DNA of 64,000 nt from the NCBI GenBank assembly GCA_003254905.1, contig QANU01028958.1, positions 358,894 to 422,893 of the forward strand. The letters are read 5' to 3'. The DNA comes from Nissolia schottii (lineage: Eukaryota; Streptophyta; Magnoliopsida; Fabales; Fabaceae). A model generated the notes under the pieces. The model had not been told where the DNA came from. It saw nothing but the letters and a program-made list of their open reading frames with translations, and did not search any database. This document shows, piece by piece, positions 22,097-32,739 of the stretch; the stretch's first letter is position 1, and each line of letters begins with the position of its first letter. A program made the translations under genes and the position numbers.

Positions 22097-23760
22097 TGTA
22101 GATTTTGTTGATTAAATTTGCAAAATAATAAAATTGATGATGACAAACATTGCATGAACATTCTAATATGTATGCTAGTGTTTCAGGATGAATTAAATTT
22201 ATTAGAAAAATCATTCCCTCTTGTCCCAAGCTAGTTGTTATTACATCACAAGGAAAATAAAGAAAGAAAAGGACTATGGACACAGCAAATCACGGTAAAG
22301 AAAGCATGGTCTGAAATTAGTAGCTGAATTTTGTCATCAATGTTTGACTTGACAAGATGGGACAAATGAGAAATAAAAGGAAACACAAGTCTCCATACCC
22401 TGACAAAACAAGACTTTAGGTAGCCAAAGTAAAGAAATAAATATATATAATTCTGAAGAAGGATTATATACACACCACCCTCATAAGCAAGAAAGGAAAA
22501 TATATATTCTCCATATGCTGACAGATTCGAGGAAGAAAGAAAGAGAGGCATCAACACTTAAAGGAAAAGATCTTCAACACAAGGAAATAAAAGACAAGCA
22601 AAGAAGCAGCAAAACAATTACCTCAACCTATAAAGGATTCGGTTCTTTTTTTGTTTGAAAAGGAAGAAAGAGAAACAAATCAAGTGACATAGAAATAGCA
22701 ACAAATTGGAAGCTATCAAGCACAATCTCTCTTCAAGAAACTTTCCTATATAAAAAGGCTATAATGTAGCCATGAATGAAGTAAATAGAATAGAACAAAG
22801 AAATGGAAAGCAATATTTTATTCAAAGAAAGAAATAAAATCACGTGAAGAAGCTCAACAAAAAAAAGAAAGCTTCAAGTGATGGATGCAAGAAAAAAATG
22901 GAAAGCAAAAGATCATGAAACAAAAAAAAGGGGATCTGCTTCCAACGGTTACAGGAGCTAGAAAAAACGTGAAGTATACAAGAAAATGGAAAGCAAAATG
23001 TATGAAACAAGAAGCTCTCCATGCAACGGTCAAGAAGAGAAAGATTGAGCATCAAATAAGCTGATTAAAGACAAAAGAAGAAAGCACAAGAGTTATGGCA
23101 AATCATGGAAGAATGGCAAAGACAGAGGAGCTAATCTTGAGCTTCAACACTCAAGAGTCAAGCATAAAAGAATCTTTCCTCATCACTCAGAAACTAAGAC
23201 ATCTGAACAAAAATCATTCGTGATATTCCTTCTCAAGAGCTTCACATACAAATTTCTCACTTTCTGATTATTTTGGTTTATACTCTAATTTGAAGTTTTT
23301 GAGTGTCTTCATTATTTTGGAAAATATTTATCATTTGAGATTTTTCCTTGGCGAGCAACAGAGAGCTTGAGAGAAAGGCTTTATTTCAAGTTTCTGTTTT
23401 GATTTGAGAGTTCCTGAGTGAAAGGAACTATTGGTTTTTGTACTTGAAATTGTGAGAAAGAAAATTGGTTTTGGCATTTGAAGAACTGGACGTAGATTCC
23501 TATTAAGGAATCGAACTAGTATAAATCCTTGTGTGAATTTTCTTTTCCTCTCTATCTTTTACTTTATCTACTCTTCAAATAAATTTTGTTGTCATTTTAA
23601 AGAAATTGAGTTTTTTTTCAGAAAACTTGTCTCCTAGAAAATAATGAGATGTCTCCTGAAATTTTAGGAGACAACTTTTAAAGAAAAGTAAATTTTTCGA
23701 AAAACCTTTGCTTAGATTCAACCCCCCTTCTCTAAGCCACACAAAACTATCAGATTGTAA
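22097..23760 (+). mobile_element. Long LTR of a SIRE/Maximus-like Copia element (fragment)
   Basis: Non-coding sequence of about 1.65 kb from near TGTAGATTTTGTTG (22097). Its 3' part has the style of long legume Copia LTRs: GACGTAGATTCCTA and AATCCTTGTGTGAATTTTC, ending TTCAACCCCCCTTCT followed by ACTATCAGATTG, which resembles a worn primer-binding site. The body of the element is missing. Boundaries are approximate, and no target duplication was found. Confidence 0.6.
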
Positions 23761-24136
23761 TATAAGTATTTTTTTTTTTGAAATACCACAATAAAATCAA
23801 TGAAGAGAGTGTGCCATTAGTCATTTAGGGCATGGCAATAGCTGCTCCCCAAATTATATCAATGTAAAATAAAAATCAAGTTAGAATCAAAGGTATCAAA
23901 ATTCTGAGCGTCAATTAGTATCACTTTGTAATGAAACTGACTCTATTTATAGCCAAGATGTAGATAAATAGGCGTCAAACTTATTGTACAACTAAAAATT
24001 CGATAACAGTACACATCAAGTATTTTGTCTCTCATTATTTTCAATATCTTTTTTCCTCTCAAGAGACTCATAAACAAAAATATTAAACAATTATTTTCTA
24101 AGCTGGTGGCCATTATCTTGGCTTTGTTTTGATTTT
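23761..24136. other. 3' flank of copy B2, nothing recognised
   Basis: AT-rich. Only the roughly 30 bp nearest the stop codon match the 3' flanks of B1 and B3. Confidence 0.5.
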
Positions 24137-25967
24137 TTAAGCTTGATTATTAAGGCGATAAGTTGGCATAGCTAGCAAGTGTTGACCCCTTGGCATCGAA
24201 AGATCAAACTTCTCAGACATGTCCAAGTCATCAGGTGACATGCCACGTGGAAGCTCCCAATTGAAGCAGTGCACCAATTGAGCCAGAACAATTTTCACTG
24301 TAGTTAGACCCAATTGAATCCCAGGGCATCCTCTACGACCTGAACCAAATGGAAGAAGTTGAAAGTCATGCCCTTTGATGTCTATGCTGCTATTCTCAAA
24401 TCTCTCTGGATAAAACTCGTTAGCATTATCCCAAGCTTTGGGATCACGCCCTATCGCATATGCATTCACTATGACTGGTGTGTTCTTCTTTATGAAGTAA
24501 CCATCAACGGTAACATCTTCGAGAGACTGATGAGGCACCAACAATGGCCCTGGAGGATACAATCTTAAGGTCTCTTTGGCCACCATGTCCAAGTAAGGCA
24601 ACTTTGCTAGGTCTGACTCCTCCACCGGCCTATTCATCCCCACTACATTTTGTAGCTCATCTTGAAGCCTCTTCATTGCGCTTGGATGCCTCAAGAGTTC
24701 TGACATACCCCACTCAGTTGCGGCAGCAGACGTGTCCAACGCGGCCGCAAGCATGTCTAGTATGATGGCCTTGATGTTGGTTCTGTCAATCACATATTTC
24801 TGTTCATCATTAGCACTAGCATCCATGGGTTGGCCTATAAGTGAAAGCAATATGTCAACAAAGTCCTTTTTCTGAATATGGTTATTTGAAGAACGCTCAT
24901 GGTCTTTGATGAACTCCTCCAGCATTTCATCAAATCCATTCCTATTTATCTTTAATCGCCTTACTAGTCCCTGATATATATACAATAACAAACACTTTAA
25001 TTAATATCATTTGTAATATAATATTTCGTGAGAATTAAGTATTAGTGCGCGTTTGAAAATAAGCAAATATGGAAATAAGCGATTGTCTACGTAAGTGTAA
25101 TTTGAAAGCTTTCTCAAACACATTCTTAATGGACAGTATAATATTTTTTTTCAAAAACACAATCCGATCTAAACTTGTTAAATATCATTAAAAAAGTACA
25201 AAAAAACAAAAATAAAAATGGAGAACGATTATATGATTAAAATCAAAAGTAATAAGAAGGGGGGAAGTTCATACTTGGAGATCGAATATCCCTAGCCACG
25301 GCACATAATCGGCCAAATTAAAAGCTGCATTCAATTGCAGTGCCTCATGAGCAAGCCCCTTCATGTCGAATCTGTCGTCCTTACTGCGACCCAGGATCAT
25401 TTTATAAGTGATGTTCTCTATAAGCTCTGTTATCATCTGGTGAAGGTTCACAACCTCCCCTGATGCTGACGTTTTCTCAATCGCCTTCACAGTTAATCCC
25501 AACTCCTCCTTCCTTAAAGGAGCAAACATCTCAACTTTTGCTGTATGAAGAAGTTGTAAGGTACACACCTTCCTCACATTGCGCCAGTAGGCGCCATACT
25601 TGGTGAACACTAGGCCCTTGTTGCCATAAGATATGTAATTTGATGCATAAGTTTTGGGGCGGCTGGCGAAAATGGTGTCGTGGGTCTTGAGGAACAGCTC
25701 GGCGGCTGCAGGGGAGGAAACCACAATGGTAGGAACCTGTCCAAGCTTCATGGACATGATTGGTCCATATTGCTTGGCCAGGGATTGAAGGGCGCGGTGC
25801 GGGAGTTTCCCCAGCATGTGGAGGTTACCGATGATCGGTAAGGCCAGAGGACCTGGCGGACGTTTGCCACCATGTTGCCCAAGTTTTGAATACAAAACAA
25901 GAGCAGAGAGGATGAATATGAGTACCACAGCTACTGCTTCAGGACTCGCTAATGTTTCACCCAACAT
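24137..25967 (-). CDS. CYP736A: Cytochrome P450, CYP736A type (copy B2)
   Basis: 508-aa P450 from minus-strand exons 25967-25275 and 24970-24137 with a 304-bp phase-0 intron. Motifs are RPPGPLALPIIGNL, I-helix AAALDTSAAATEW (Ala in place of the usual second Gly), ETLR, PERF, and PFGSGRRGCPG with Cys about 446. Coding sequence and intron are almost identical to copy B3 (28002), which is inverted. I count about five amino-acid differences: L/P in the hinge, L/F, S/T, and G/R plus P/S near the C-terminus. Its promoter resembles B1 much more than B3. Function is as for the other copies; substrate unknown. Confidence 0.93.
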
Positions 25968-26047
25968 TTCTGATTGTGTTTGCTTTGATAGAATGATAGA
26001 AGGATTTTGTTTGGTTTGCTTGTTTGAAAATTTGAGAATTGCTTTGA

Positions 26048-26109
26048 GTATTTATACATATACGATGATCTTAAAAAATGTCTTGGTTGTCACGGGCTCA
26101 ATTTCATGG
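26048..26109 (-). promoter_or_regulatory. Core promoter of copy B2
   Basis: Minus-strand CCATGAAATTGAGCCC (26094-26109) and TATAAATAC (26048-26056) are at the same spacing as in B1. The surrounding sequence is close to B1 over at least 150 bp. Confidence 0.65.
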
Positions 26110-27048
26110 TTCTAAAGCCAACAACTGACAGCTGAACTAAATAAAATAGTCTTGGAAACGTTATAATTGAAGTAATCATGATATGTGAAACACCCACCCC
26201 CCCCCCCCCCAAAAAAAGTACTGCTGCTGTATCTAATTCATAAAATAGTTATAAACCATATTTTTTTTTGCACTTCGACTACGTCCACTTAACGGAGTGA
26301 CATCTCCCAATTATTGTTATTTTTTGACACAATAATGAAGCAATAATGCATTATTATACGAAATGCAATAGACATGGATCCAGCCCCATATTTTACTTCT
26401 GATTATAAAAAATTGAAAGTGTGTATCTAAATGATAATGCAACCGCAAGCTATGAGAGAAATCTGTTTGATTGTAATTTTGTGACTAAAAATTACCATAT
26501 TATGGTAACTCAAATATTATTCTAAAAATCATCTCTTTCAAAAGTTTAAGTAATTGAGTAGAAATAATTAAATAATTTATTTGTCTCTTTAAATGTTCAT
26601 CCTAGCTAAAGTCCATGCTCACAGCATATGCTTCGGTTGAAACTTATAAAAACGTTGAAACTTATAAAAACATATTTATATCCGTCGTGGTCCACAAGTA
26701 GCAGCGCTGCAGCAGAATTTATTAGAAAACAAAATCAGGTCAAAATTACACTACTCTAGTTTAGACACATGGGATGGGAGCTAGCCAAAAGATTAATTAT
26801 ATCAGCTGTAGGAAGAATTTGGTTTTAGGGAACTTATTTTTCCTTTTTAGGTTGCTTGCCCGGTATTCAAGGTTTTGTCTCGACTAATCCGCGTCAACGC
26901 AAGTTGCGCACAACATGGAACTTTGCTTAAGCAATACCAAGCTGCTTATCACTTGGACCAACTCCCAGAGAACTTATTTTCCTTGGTAAGTAGGGACCAT
27001 ATTTGTTGATCAAAAAGTATGAACCCATATTATTATTATTATTATTAC

Positions 27049-27079
<31 letters not shown>

Positions 27080-27466
27080 AAAAAATTATTATTATTATAA
27101 AAATGATAATGAAAATAAAAATAGTAATAATAAAATAATAGTAGTAATAATAATAAAATAGAAATAATAATAATAATAATAAAAGTAACAATAATAATAA
27201 TAATAAGTAATATATTACCTCGTAATCTTTTTTATATACCAAACAAGATAATATAAATTTTAGTTACATGATCTGTGTGTACCAAACACAGCAATATAAT
27301 ATTACCGCCAATTTAACACGTGATAATGCTTTTAAAAGACAATCTAAATTACTAAGTAATCTTGGAGGTAATGTACTAAATGCAACTAAGATATTACTTT
27401 CTTCTGCGTCTAGGGCTAATGTGTCTACTGTTAACATTGTTAGGGACTATTCCGAGAATTTACTCT
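26110..27466. other. Spacer between divergent copies B2 and B3
   Basis: Non-coding and AT-rich, with a C14 homopolymer (26197-26210) next to an A run. An ATT/AAT microsatellite lies at 27030-27210. No gene is recognised; the short ORF at 27268 has no support. Confidence 0.6.
27030..27210. repeat. (ATT)n followed by (AAT)n, hairpin-prone microsatellite
   Basis: An ATT run (27030-27076) is followed by A-rich AAT/TAA repeats to about 27210, so the two halves are complementary. It lies close to the midpoint (26985) between the start codons of the inverted copies B2 and B3. Confidence 0.85.
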
Positions 27467-27475
27467 TATAATTAT

Positions 27476-27659
27476 GGCTTAATTAAGTTTTTAGTTCCTG
27501 TAAAATTTTAAAGTTTGTTTTTAGTTTCTGTGTAAAATTTTTAGTCCCTCTAAAATTCTAAAGTTTGTTTAGTCCCTCCACGTCAGTGCTGTTAACTCCA
27601 TCCAGAAGGATTAAAAACAAATTTTAAAATTTTACGGTGGCTAAAAACTTAATTAAGGC
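27476..27659. mobile_element. Mutator-like MITE with 9-bp target duplication
   Basis: A 184-bp element with ends GGCTTAATTAAGTTTTTAG and CTAAAAACTTAATTAAGGC. The inverted repeats extend about 50 bp. It is flanked by TATAATTAT (27467-27475) and TACAATTAT (27660-27668), one mismatch in 9. A 9-bp duplication fits the Mutator superfamily. It sits about 220 bp upstream of the TATA box of copy B3. Confidence 0.75.
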
Positions 27660-27842
27660 TACAATTATTAATCCATGCCGCGGTCACGGAAGCAAAATAT
27701 GGGGCCCATATCCATTGCATTTTGTTGAATGCAGTATTGGTTCGTCACATTATTTTATGAAGCAGATAAAGCATGAGTACTGCTATTTTTTAATCTTTTC
27801 TATGGTCTACTCAGTTCAGCTGTCCCAAGTTGCATTTTCAAC

Positions 27843-27888
27843 ATGGAAATTGAGCCGGAGCCAACAATACCTTGGTTATATATAAATA
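27843..27888 (+). promoter_or_regulatory. Core promoter of copy B3
   Basis: ATGGAAATTGAGCC (27843-27856) is followed by TATATATAAATA (27877-27888), 114 bp before the ATG. It shares the GAAATTGAGC word and a GTTCAGCTGTC word (near 27815) with B2, although the rest of the promoter has diverged. Confidence 0.65.
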
Positions 27889-28001
27889 ACACAAAGCAGA
27901 GCTCAATTTTCAATCAATAAAACAGATTCAAACCCTTCTATCTTCCTATCAAGAAAACCAACCAAAGCCTTCTACTTTCAACAAAGCAAACACAATCAGA
28001 A

Positions 28002-29831
28002 ATGTTGGGTGAAACATTAGCTAGTCCTGAAGCAGTAGCTGTGGTACTCATATTCATCCTCTCTGCTCTTGTGCTGTATTCAAAACTTGGGCAACATGGT
28101 GGCAAACGTCCACCAGGTCCTCCGGCCTTACCGATCATCGGTAACCTCCACATGCTGGGGAAACTCCCGCACCGCGCCCTTCAATCCCTGGCCAAGCAAT
28201 ATGGACCAATCATGTCCATGAAGTTTGGACAGGTTCCTACCATTGTGGTTTCCACCCCTGCAGCCGCCGAGCTGTTTCTCAAGACCCACGACACCATTTT
28301 CGCCAGCCGGCCCAAAACTTATGCGTCAAATTACATATCTTATGGCAACAAGGGCCTAGTGTTCACCAAGTATGGCGCCTACTGGCGCAATGTGAGGAAG
28401 GTGTGTACCTTACAACTTCTTCATACAGCAAAAGTTGAGATGTTTGCTCCTTTAAGGAAGGAGGAGTTGGGATTAACTGTGAAGGCGATTGAGAAAACGT
28501 CAGCATCAGGGGAGGTTGTGAACCTTCACCAGATGATAACAGAGCTTATAGAGAACATCACTTATAAAATGATCTTGGGTCGCAGTAAGGACGACAGATT
28601 CGACATGAAGGGGCTTGCTCATGAGGCACTGCAATTGAATGCAGCTTTTAATTTGGCCGATTATGTGCCTTGGCTAGGGATATTCGATCTCCAAGTATGA
28701 ACTTCCCCCCTTCTTATTACTTTTGATTTTAATCATATAATCGTTCTCCATTTTTATTTTTGTTTTTTTGTATTTTTTTAATGATATTTAACAAGTTTAG
28801 ATCGGATTGTGTTTTCGAAAGAAAATATTATACTGTCCATTAAGAATGTGTTTGAGAAAGCTTTCAAATTACACTTACGTAGACAATCGCTTATTTCCAT
28901 ATTTGCTTATTTTCAAAACACACACTAATACTTAATTCTCACGAAATATTATATTACACGTGATATTAATTAAAGTGTTTGTTATTGTATATATCAGGGA
29001 CTAGTAAGGCGATTAAAGATAAATAGGAATGGATTTGATGAAATGCTGGAGGAGTTCATCAAAGACCATGAGCGTTCTTCAAATAACCATATTCAGAAAA
29101 AGGACTTTGTTGACATATTGCTTTCACTTATAGGCCAACCCATGGATGCTAGTGCTAATGATGAACAGAAATATGTGATTGACAGAACCAACATCAAGGC
29201 CATCATACTAGACATGCTTGCGGCCGCGTTGGACACGTCTGCTGCCGCAACTGAGTGGGGTATGTCAGAACTCTTGAGGCATCCAAGCGCAATGAAGAGG
29301 CTTCAAGATGAGCTACAAAATGTAGTGGGGATGAATAGGCCGGTGGAGGAGTCAGACCTAGCAAAGTTGCCTTACTTGGACATGGTGGCCAAAGAGACCT
29401 TAAGATTGTATCCTCCAGGGCCATTGTTGGTGCCTCATCAGTCTCTCGAAGATGTTACCGTTGATGGTTACTTCATAAAGAAGAACACACCAGTCATAGT
29501 GAATGCATATGCGATAGGGCGTGATCCCAAAGCTTGGGATAATGCTAACGAGTTTTATCCAGAGAGATTTGAGAATAGCAGCATAGACATCAAAGGGCAT
29601 GACTTTCAACTTCTTCCATTTGGTTCAGGTCGTAGAGGATGCCCTGGGATTCAATTGGGTCTAACTACAGTGAAAATTGTTCTGGCTCAATTAGTGCACT
29701 GCTTCAATTGGGAGCTTCCACGTGGCATGTCACCTGATGACTTGGACATGTCTGAGAAGTTTGATCTTTCGATGCCAAGGCGTCAACACTTGCTAGCTAT
29801 GTCAACTTATCGCCTTAATAATCAAGCTTGA
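28002..29831 (+). CDS. CYP736A: Cytochrome P450, CYP736A type (copy B3)
   Basis: 508-aa CYP71-clan P450. Exons are 28002-28694 and 28998-29831 with a 303-bp phase-0 intron. Motifs are RPPGPPALPIIGNL, I-helix AAALDTSAAATEW, ETLRLYPPGP, PERF, and PFGSGRRGCPG with Cys about 446; the end is TYRLNNQA. Exons and intron are nearly identical to the inverted copy B2, but the promoter is its own and the 3' flank matches that of B1 (including the Copia insertion). It is the only B-type copy on the + strand and diverges from B2 over 2.03 kb. Confidence 0.93.
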
Positions 29832-30364
29832 AAAATCAAAACAAAGCCAAGATAATGATCATCACATTATAAAAATAATAATTGGGAAATGATTATTTTG
29901 TGAGTGTTTCATCTGCCATTTTTTTGTCCAAATAAAGAGGAATCTCTTATCTCCGCATAGTGATTGATCGTAGCTATTGGATTGAACCGATTACAGAGAT
30001 TAGGATGCGGTATGAATTATTTTTTTTTTTTCCTTTTAGTACATCAAATATTGTAATTCATAGTACTCGAAATAATTGCTTGTAGACAATGCCAAGTGTT
30101 TCCTTCTATGTATTTTAAATTTTACATTATGTTCTCTGTTTGGGAAAATTTTGAGTGAATAGGTCACAAATCAGCCACTCCTCCAGAAACTCCCACATAC
30201 AATAATCTTCAGAACAGAAAACAAGGATGATTGCCAGATTTGCCACTAAAACTTCCATTTCTTATTGCCTCCCATTAATCGTCATACTGTATCTCATCTC
30301 ATCATTTAAGCTACCCTCTTTGAGCCTAAATTATTACTGCATTTCGTGACTAGGTAAAGGTATC
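29832..30364. other. 3' flank of B3, inverted partner of 16046-16539
   Basis: Non-coding sequence closely matching the reverse complement of the B1 3' flank, including AATAAAGAGGAATCTCTTATC and the long stretch ending ACTATGAATTACAATATTTG-like on the other strand. Confidence 0.75.
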
Positions 30365-30510
30365 AGTGCAAAGCTGAAGAAGAAGTATGGAGATGAATGA
30401 ACAGAGTGAGAGAGAATTATTGAGAGCTTCTCTAACTGAATTTCAGTTTCTTGATTGTTGTTGCATTTGTGAAAGATTTCACTATATATAGATTACAAGG
30501 GAAAGGAGCA
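30365..30510 (-). mobile_element. Partial Copia LTR (inverted relative of 15755-16045)
   Basis: It matches the later part of the LTR at 15755-16045, including TGTAATCTATATATAG on the minus strand, but lacks its first roughly 110 bp. It abuts the RNase H fragment directly. Confidence 0.65.
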
Positions 30511-32061
30511 AATTATGTTCTATGTAGTATCAGACTCAGCAATGCAGCATCTGCGATTCTGAGTTTGCTGCAAAAATCTAGAAATAATGTGGATGATGTC
30601 TCTTTTGTAAAAATGTCAAAAAATAAAGTAGCAAAGCCACGACACTCTGCTTCTGTGTTGGACCTGGGCATGCTGCTTCTTATAGGACCAAGAGATAAAG
30701 TTGGGGCCAAAGTAGACACAGTAGCCACTAGTAGACTTTCTGATACAAATTTTCACTGGAAGTATACCACGTTGTATAAGTAATAAAATTGAGTATAATG
30801 CGCTCGGGTTGTCGATTCCACGAGGACAAATTAATTGCGCAAATTAATAGATAATTACAAAGAATGAAAGAGAATGATGTTCTTGTTGATTTGAAGAATG
30901 AACAATAAACAGAAAATTCAATAATTGTAAAGACAATAAACAAAAGAATTGAATTTTGATGTCTCAATTTGAGTCTCTATACCCTGTGAGCCACATATCA
31001 GCAAACTTTCTCAAGTGGAGACCAAAATTCTTGCTGCCACTAAGGTATTGAATAATCCTTTTAACTGTTTTCTAGTGAGTATCTACTAGAGCCTGCATAA
31101 ATTGACAGACTTTGTTGATGCAAAACGCCAATTCTAGGAGAGTGATGGTGATGTATTGAAGGCTACCCACAATAGATCTATACAAACTAGGATCTTCAAA
31201 AGGGGAACCAAGCTTAGCCGAAAGCTTGAGGCTAGACGGAATTGGAATGGAGTAAGTCTTGCAGCCTTCCATATGAGACTTATGTAGAATATCCTATATA
31301 TATTTGGACTGAGAAAGAAGTAATCCACCATCCTTAGTAAATAGGACTTCTATTTCCAAAAACATAATGCAATTTCCCCATGTCTTTGAGTGCAAAGGAG
31401 TCATTCAATTTGTGAATGAGGTCTGACATTTCTTTGGGTGAGTTGCTAGTGACTATGATGTCATCAACATAGGCTAGTAGGTAGAGAACTGAAGTAATTG
31501 TAATTCGTATGCTAAAAGAGACATCAGACTTAGTGTTGTTGAACCCAAGCTGATGAAGACTTGTAGAGAGTTTGCAAAACCAGGCTTGAGGTGCCTGCTT
31601 GAGGCCATAAAGTGCTTTGGTAAGTTTGCATACCATAGACTTGTCACCAACAACATAACCTTGTGGTTTTATCATGTAAACATCCTCCTTGGGATCGCCA
31701 TTCAAAAAGGCATTATTAACATCAAGTTGTCAAATTTCTCAAGACTTTAGAAAGAGCTATGGACAACATGAGCCTAATAGTAGCAGGCTTAACAACAGGA
31801 TTGAATGTCTTTGTGTAATCGAAGCCAGGTCTTTGTTTAAAGCCTTTTGCAACTAAACTAGCTTTATGCTTTTGGATGAAGCTATTCGGATTATATTTGA
31901 CTCTAAAAACCCATTTACTTCTAATAGCTTCTCTGTTAGGTGGCAGAGGACCTAATGTCTATGTATTATTCCTAAGCTCACCATCCATAGCTTGCTTCCA
32001 GCAAGGAATAGCAAGGGTTTGCTTGACTGAAGTTGGTTCAAGGCTAACAGCAAACGCTTTT
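30511..32061 (-). pseudogene. Copia polymerase remnant (RT and RNase H), interrupted
   Basis: Read on the minus strand from 32061 downwards: an integrase/RT linker (ALAIPCWKQAMD-like), the RT entry KASLVAKGF, then 31705-31334 with KALYGLKQAPQAWF and the active-site box YVDDIIVT, followed by IPSSLKLSAKLGSPFED and YRSIVGSLQYIT. The RNase H end at 30740-30513 has the same internal deletion as at 15530. Multiple stops and frameshifts occur, and a 225-bp foreign LTR piece is inserted between RT and RNase H. It adjoins a P450 fragment at 32062. Confidence 0.88.
30745..30970 (-). mobile_element. LTR piece inserted in the Copia remnant
   Basis: It matches, inverted, the last roughly 225 bp of the LTR fragment ending at about 15530. 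Copia coding sequence resumes on both sides (RNase H below 30740, RT end above 30975). The nested junction is the same as in the B1 block, so insertion preceded the duplication. Confidence 0.75.
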
Positions 32062-32420
32062 GGACATGTCACTTGATGAGTTGGACATGTGTGAGAAGTT
32101 TGATCTCTATGCTAAGGAGTGAGCCCTTGCAAGCTGTGCCAACTTATCACCTTCTTAAAGCTTGAAAAATCAGTCAGGATAACGGCCACCATGCTATAAA
32201 AGTAATTGTTAAATGATTCTTGTGAGAGTAAATGTGCCACTTTCTTTGTCCTAATAAAGAGGAACCCTTGCACAGTGAAGTAATTGTATCAAACCGAATG
32301 GCAGAGATCACGTTGTTTGATATCTTTCTTTAGTTTGTTGGATATTGTAATTCGTGTGACTTGAAATAATCCCTCCTATGTGTTTTAAACTTTGCATTTT
32401 GATTATTTTTAGACAAATAT
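32062..32420 (+). pseudogene. P450 relic: C-terminal end and 3' flank of a B-type copy
   Basis: The sequence reads MSLDELDMCEKFDL, then shifts frame and stops. It corresponds to the MSPDDLDMSEKFDL end of the B-type genes, with the remaining YRL end recognisable in another frame to the TGA near 32166. The following roughly 250 bp match the P450 3' flank (CTAATAAAGAGGAA and onward). The 5' part of the gene is missing and a Copia remnant begins at the boundary. Confidence 0.85.
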
Positions 32421-32432
32421 TTGAATGAAAAA

Positions 32433-32736
32433 TGTTGTGGGTACACTACATTTACCCGCCAATGTACAACTACCACTTGATTTTATAAGCTATCCGCGTT
32501 TTACTCTAGATTAGAAAATCACATCCCCACGCTCCCTTTCTTTTTTCTGTTTGTACTCTCCTCCTCCTCCTCCATGAATATCACATGGCATGAATTTTTC
32601 TTTTCGATTTTCTTAATGGGGATCACAGAATGTATGAGAGAAAATATGACATTGATAAATACTGTGTGGAGCTTGTTTTGTATAAATATGGTGGTGCTTG
32701 TACGGTGTACAGTAAAAGTGGTGTACCCCTAGCAGC
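32433..32736. mobile_element. Possible MITE with GGGTACACYAC ends
   Basis: The left end, TGTTGTGGGTACACTACATT, and the right end, inverted TGCTAGGGGTACACCACTTT, agree at about 18 of 23 terminal positions. No clear target duplication and no ORF. Confidence 0.4.
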
Positions 32737-32739
32737 ACT

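Noticed and set aside
22840..23055. Ser/Phe-rich 71-aa ORF on the minus strand
   Set aside because: Lies inside a retroelement LTR, with low complexity and no motif.
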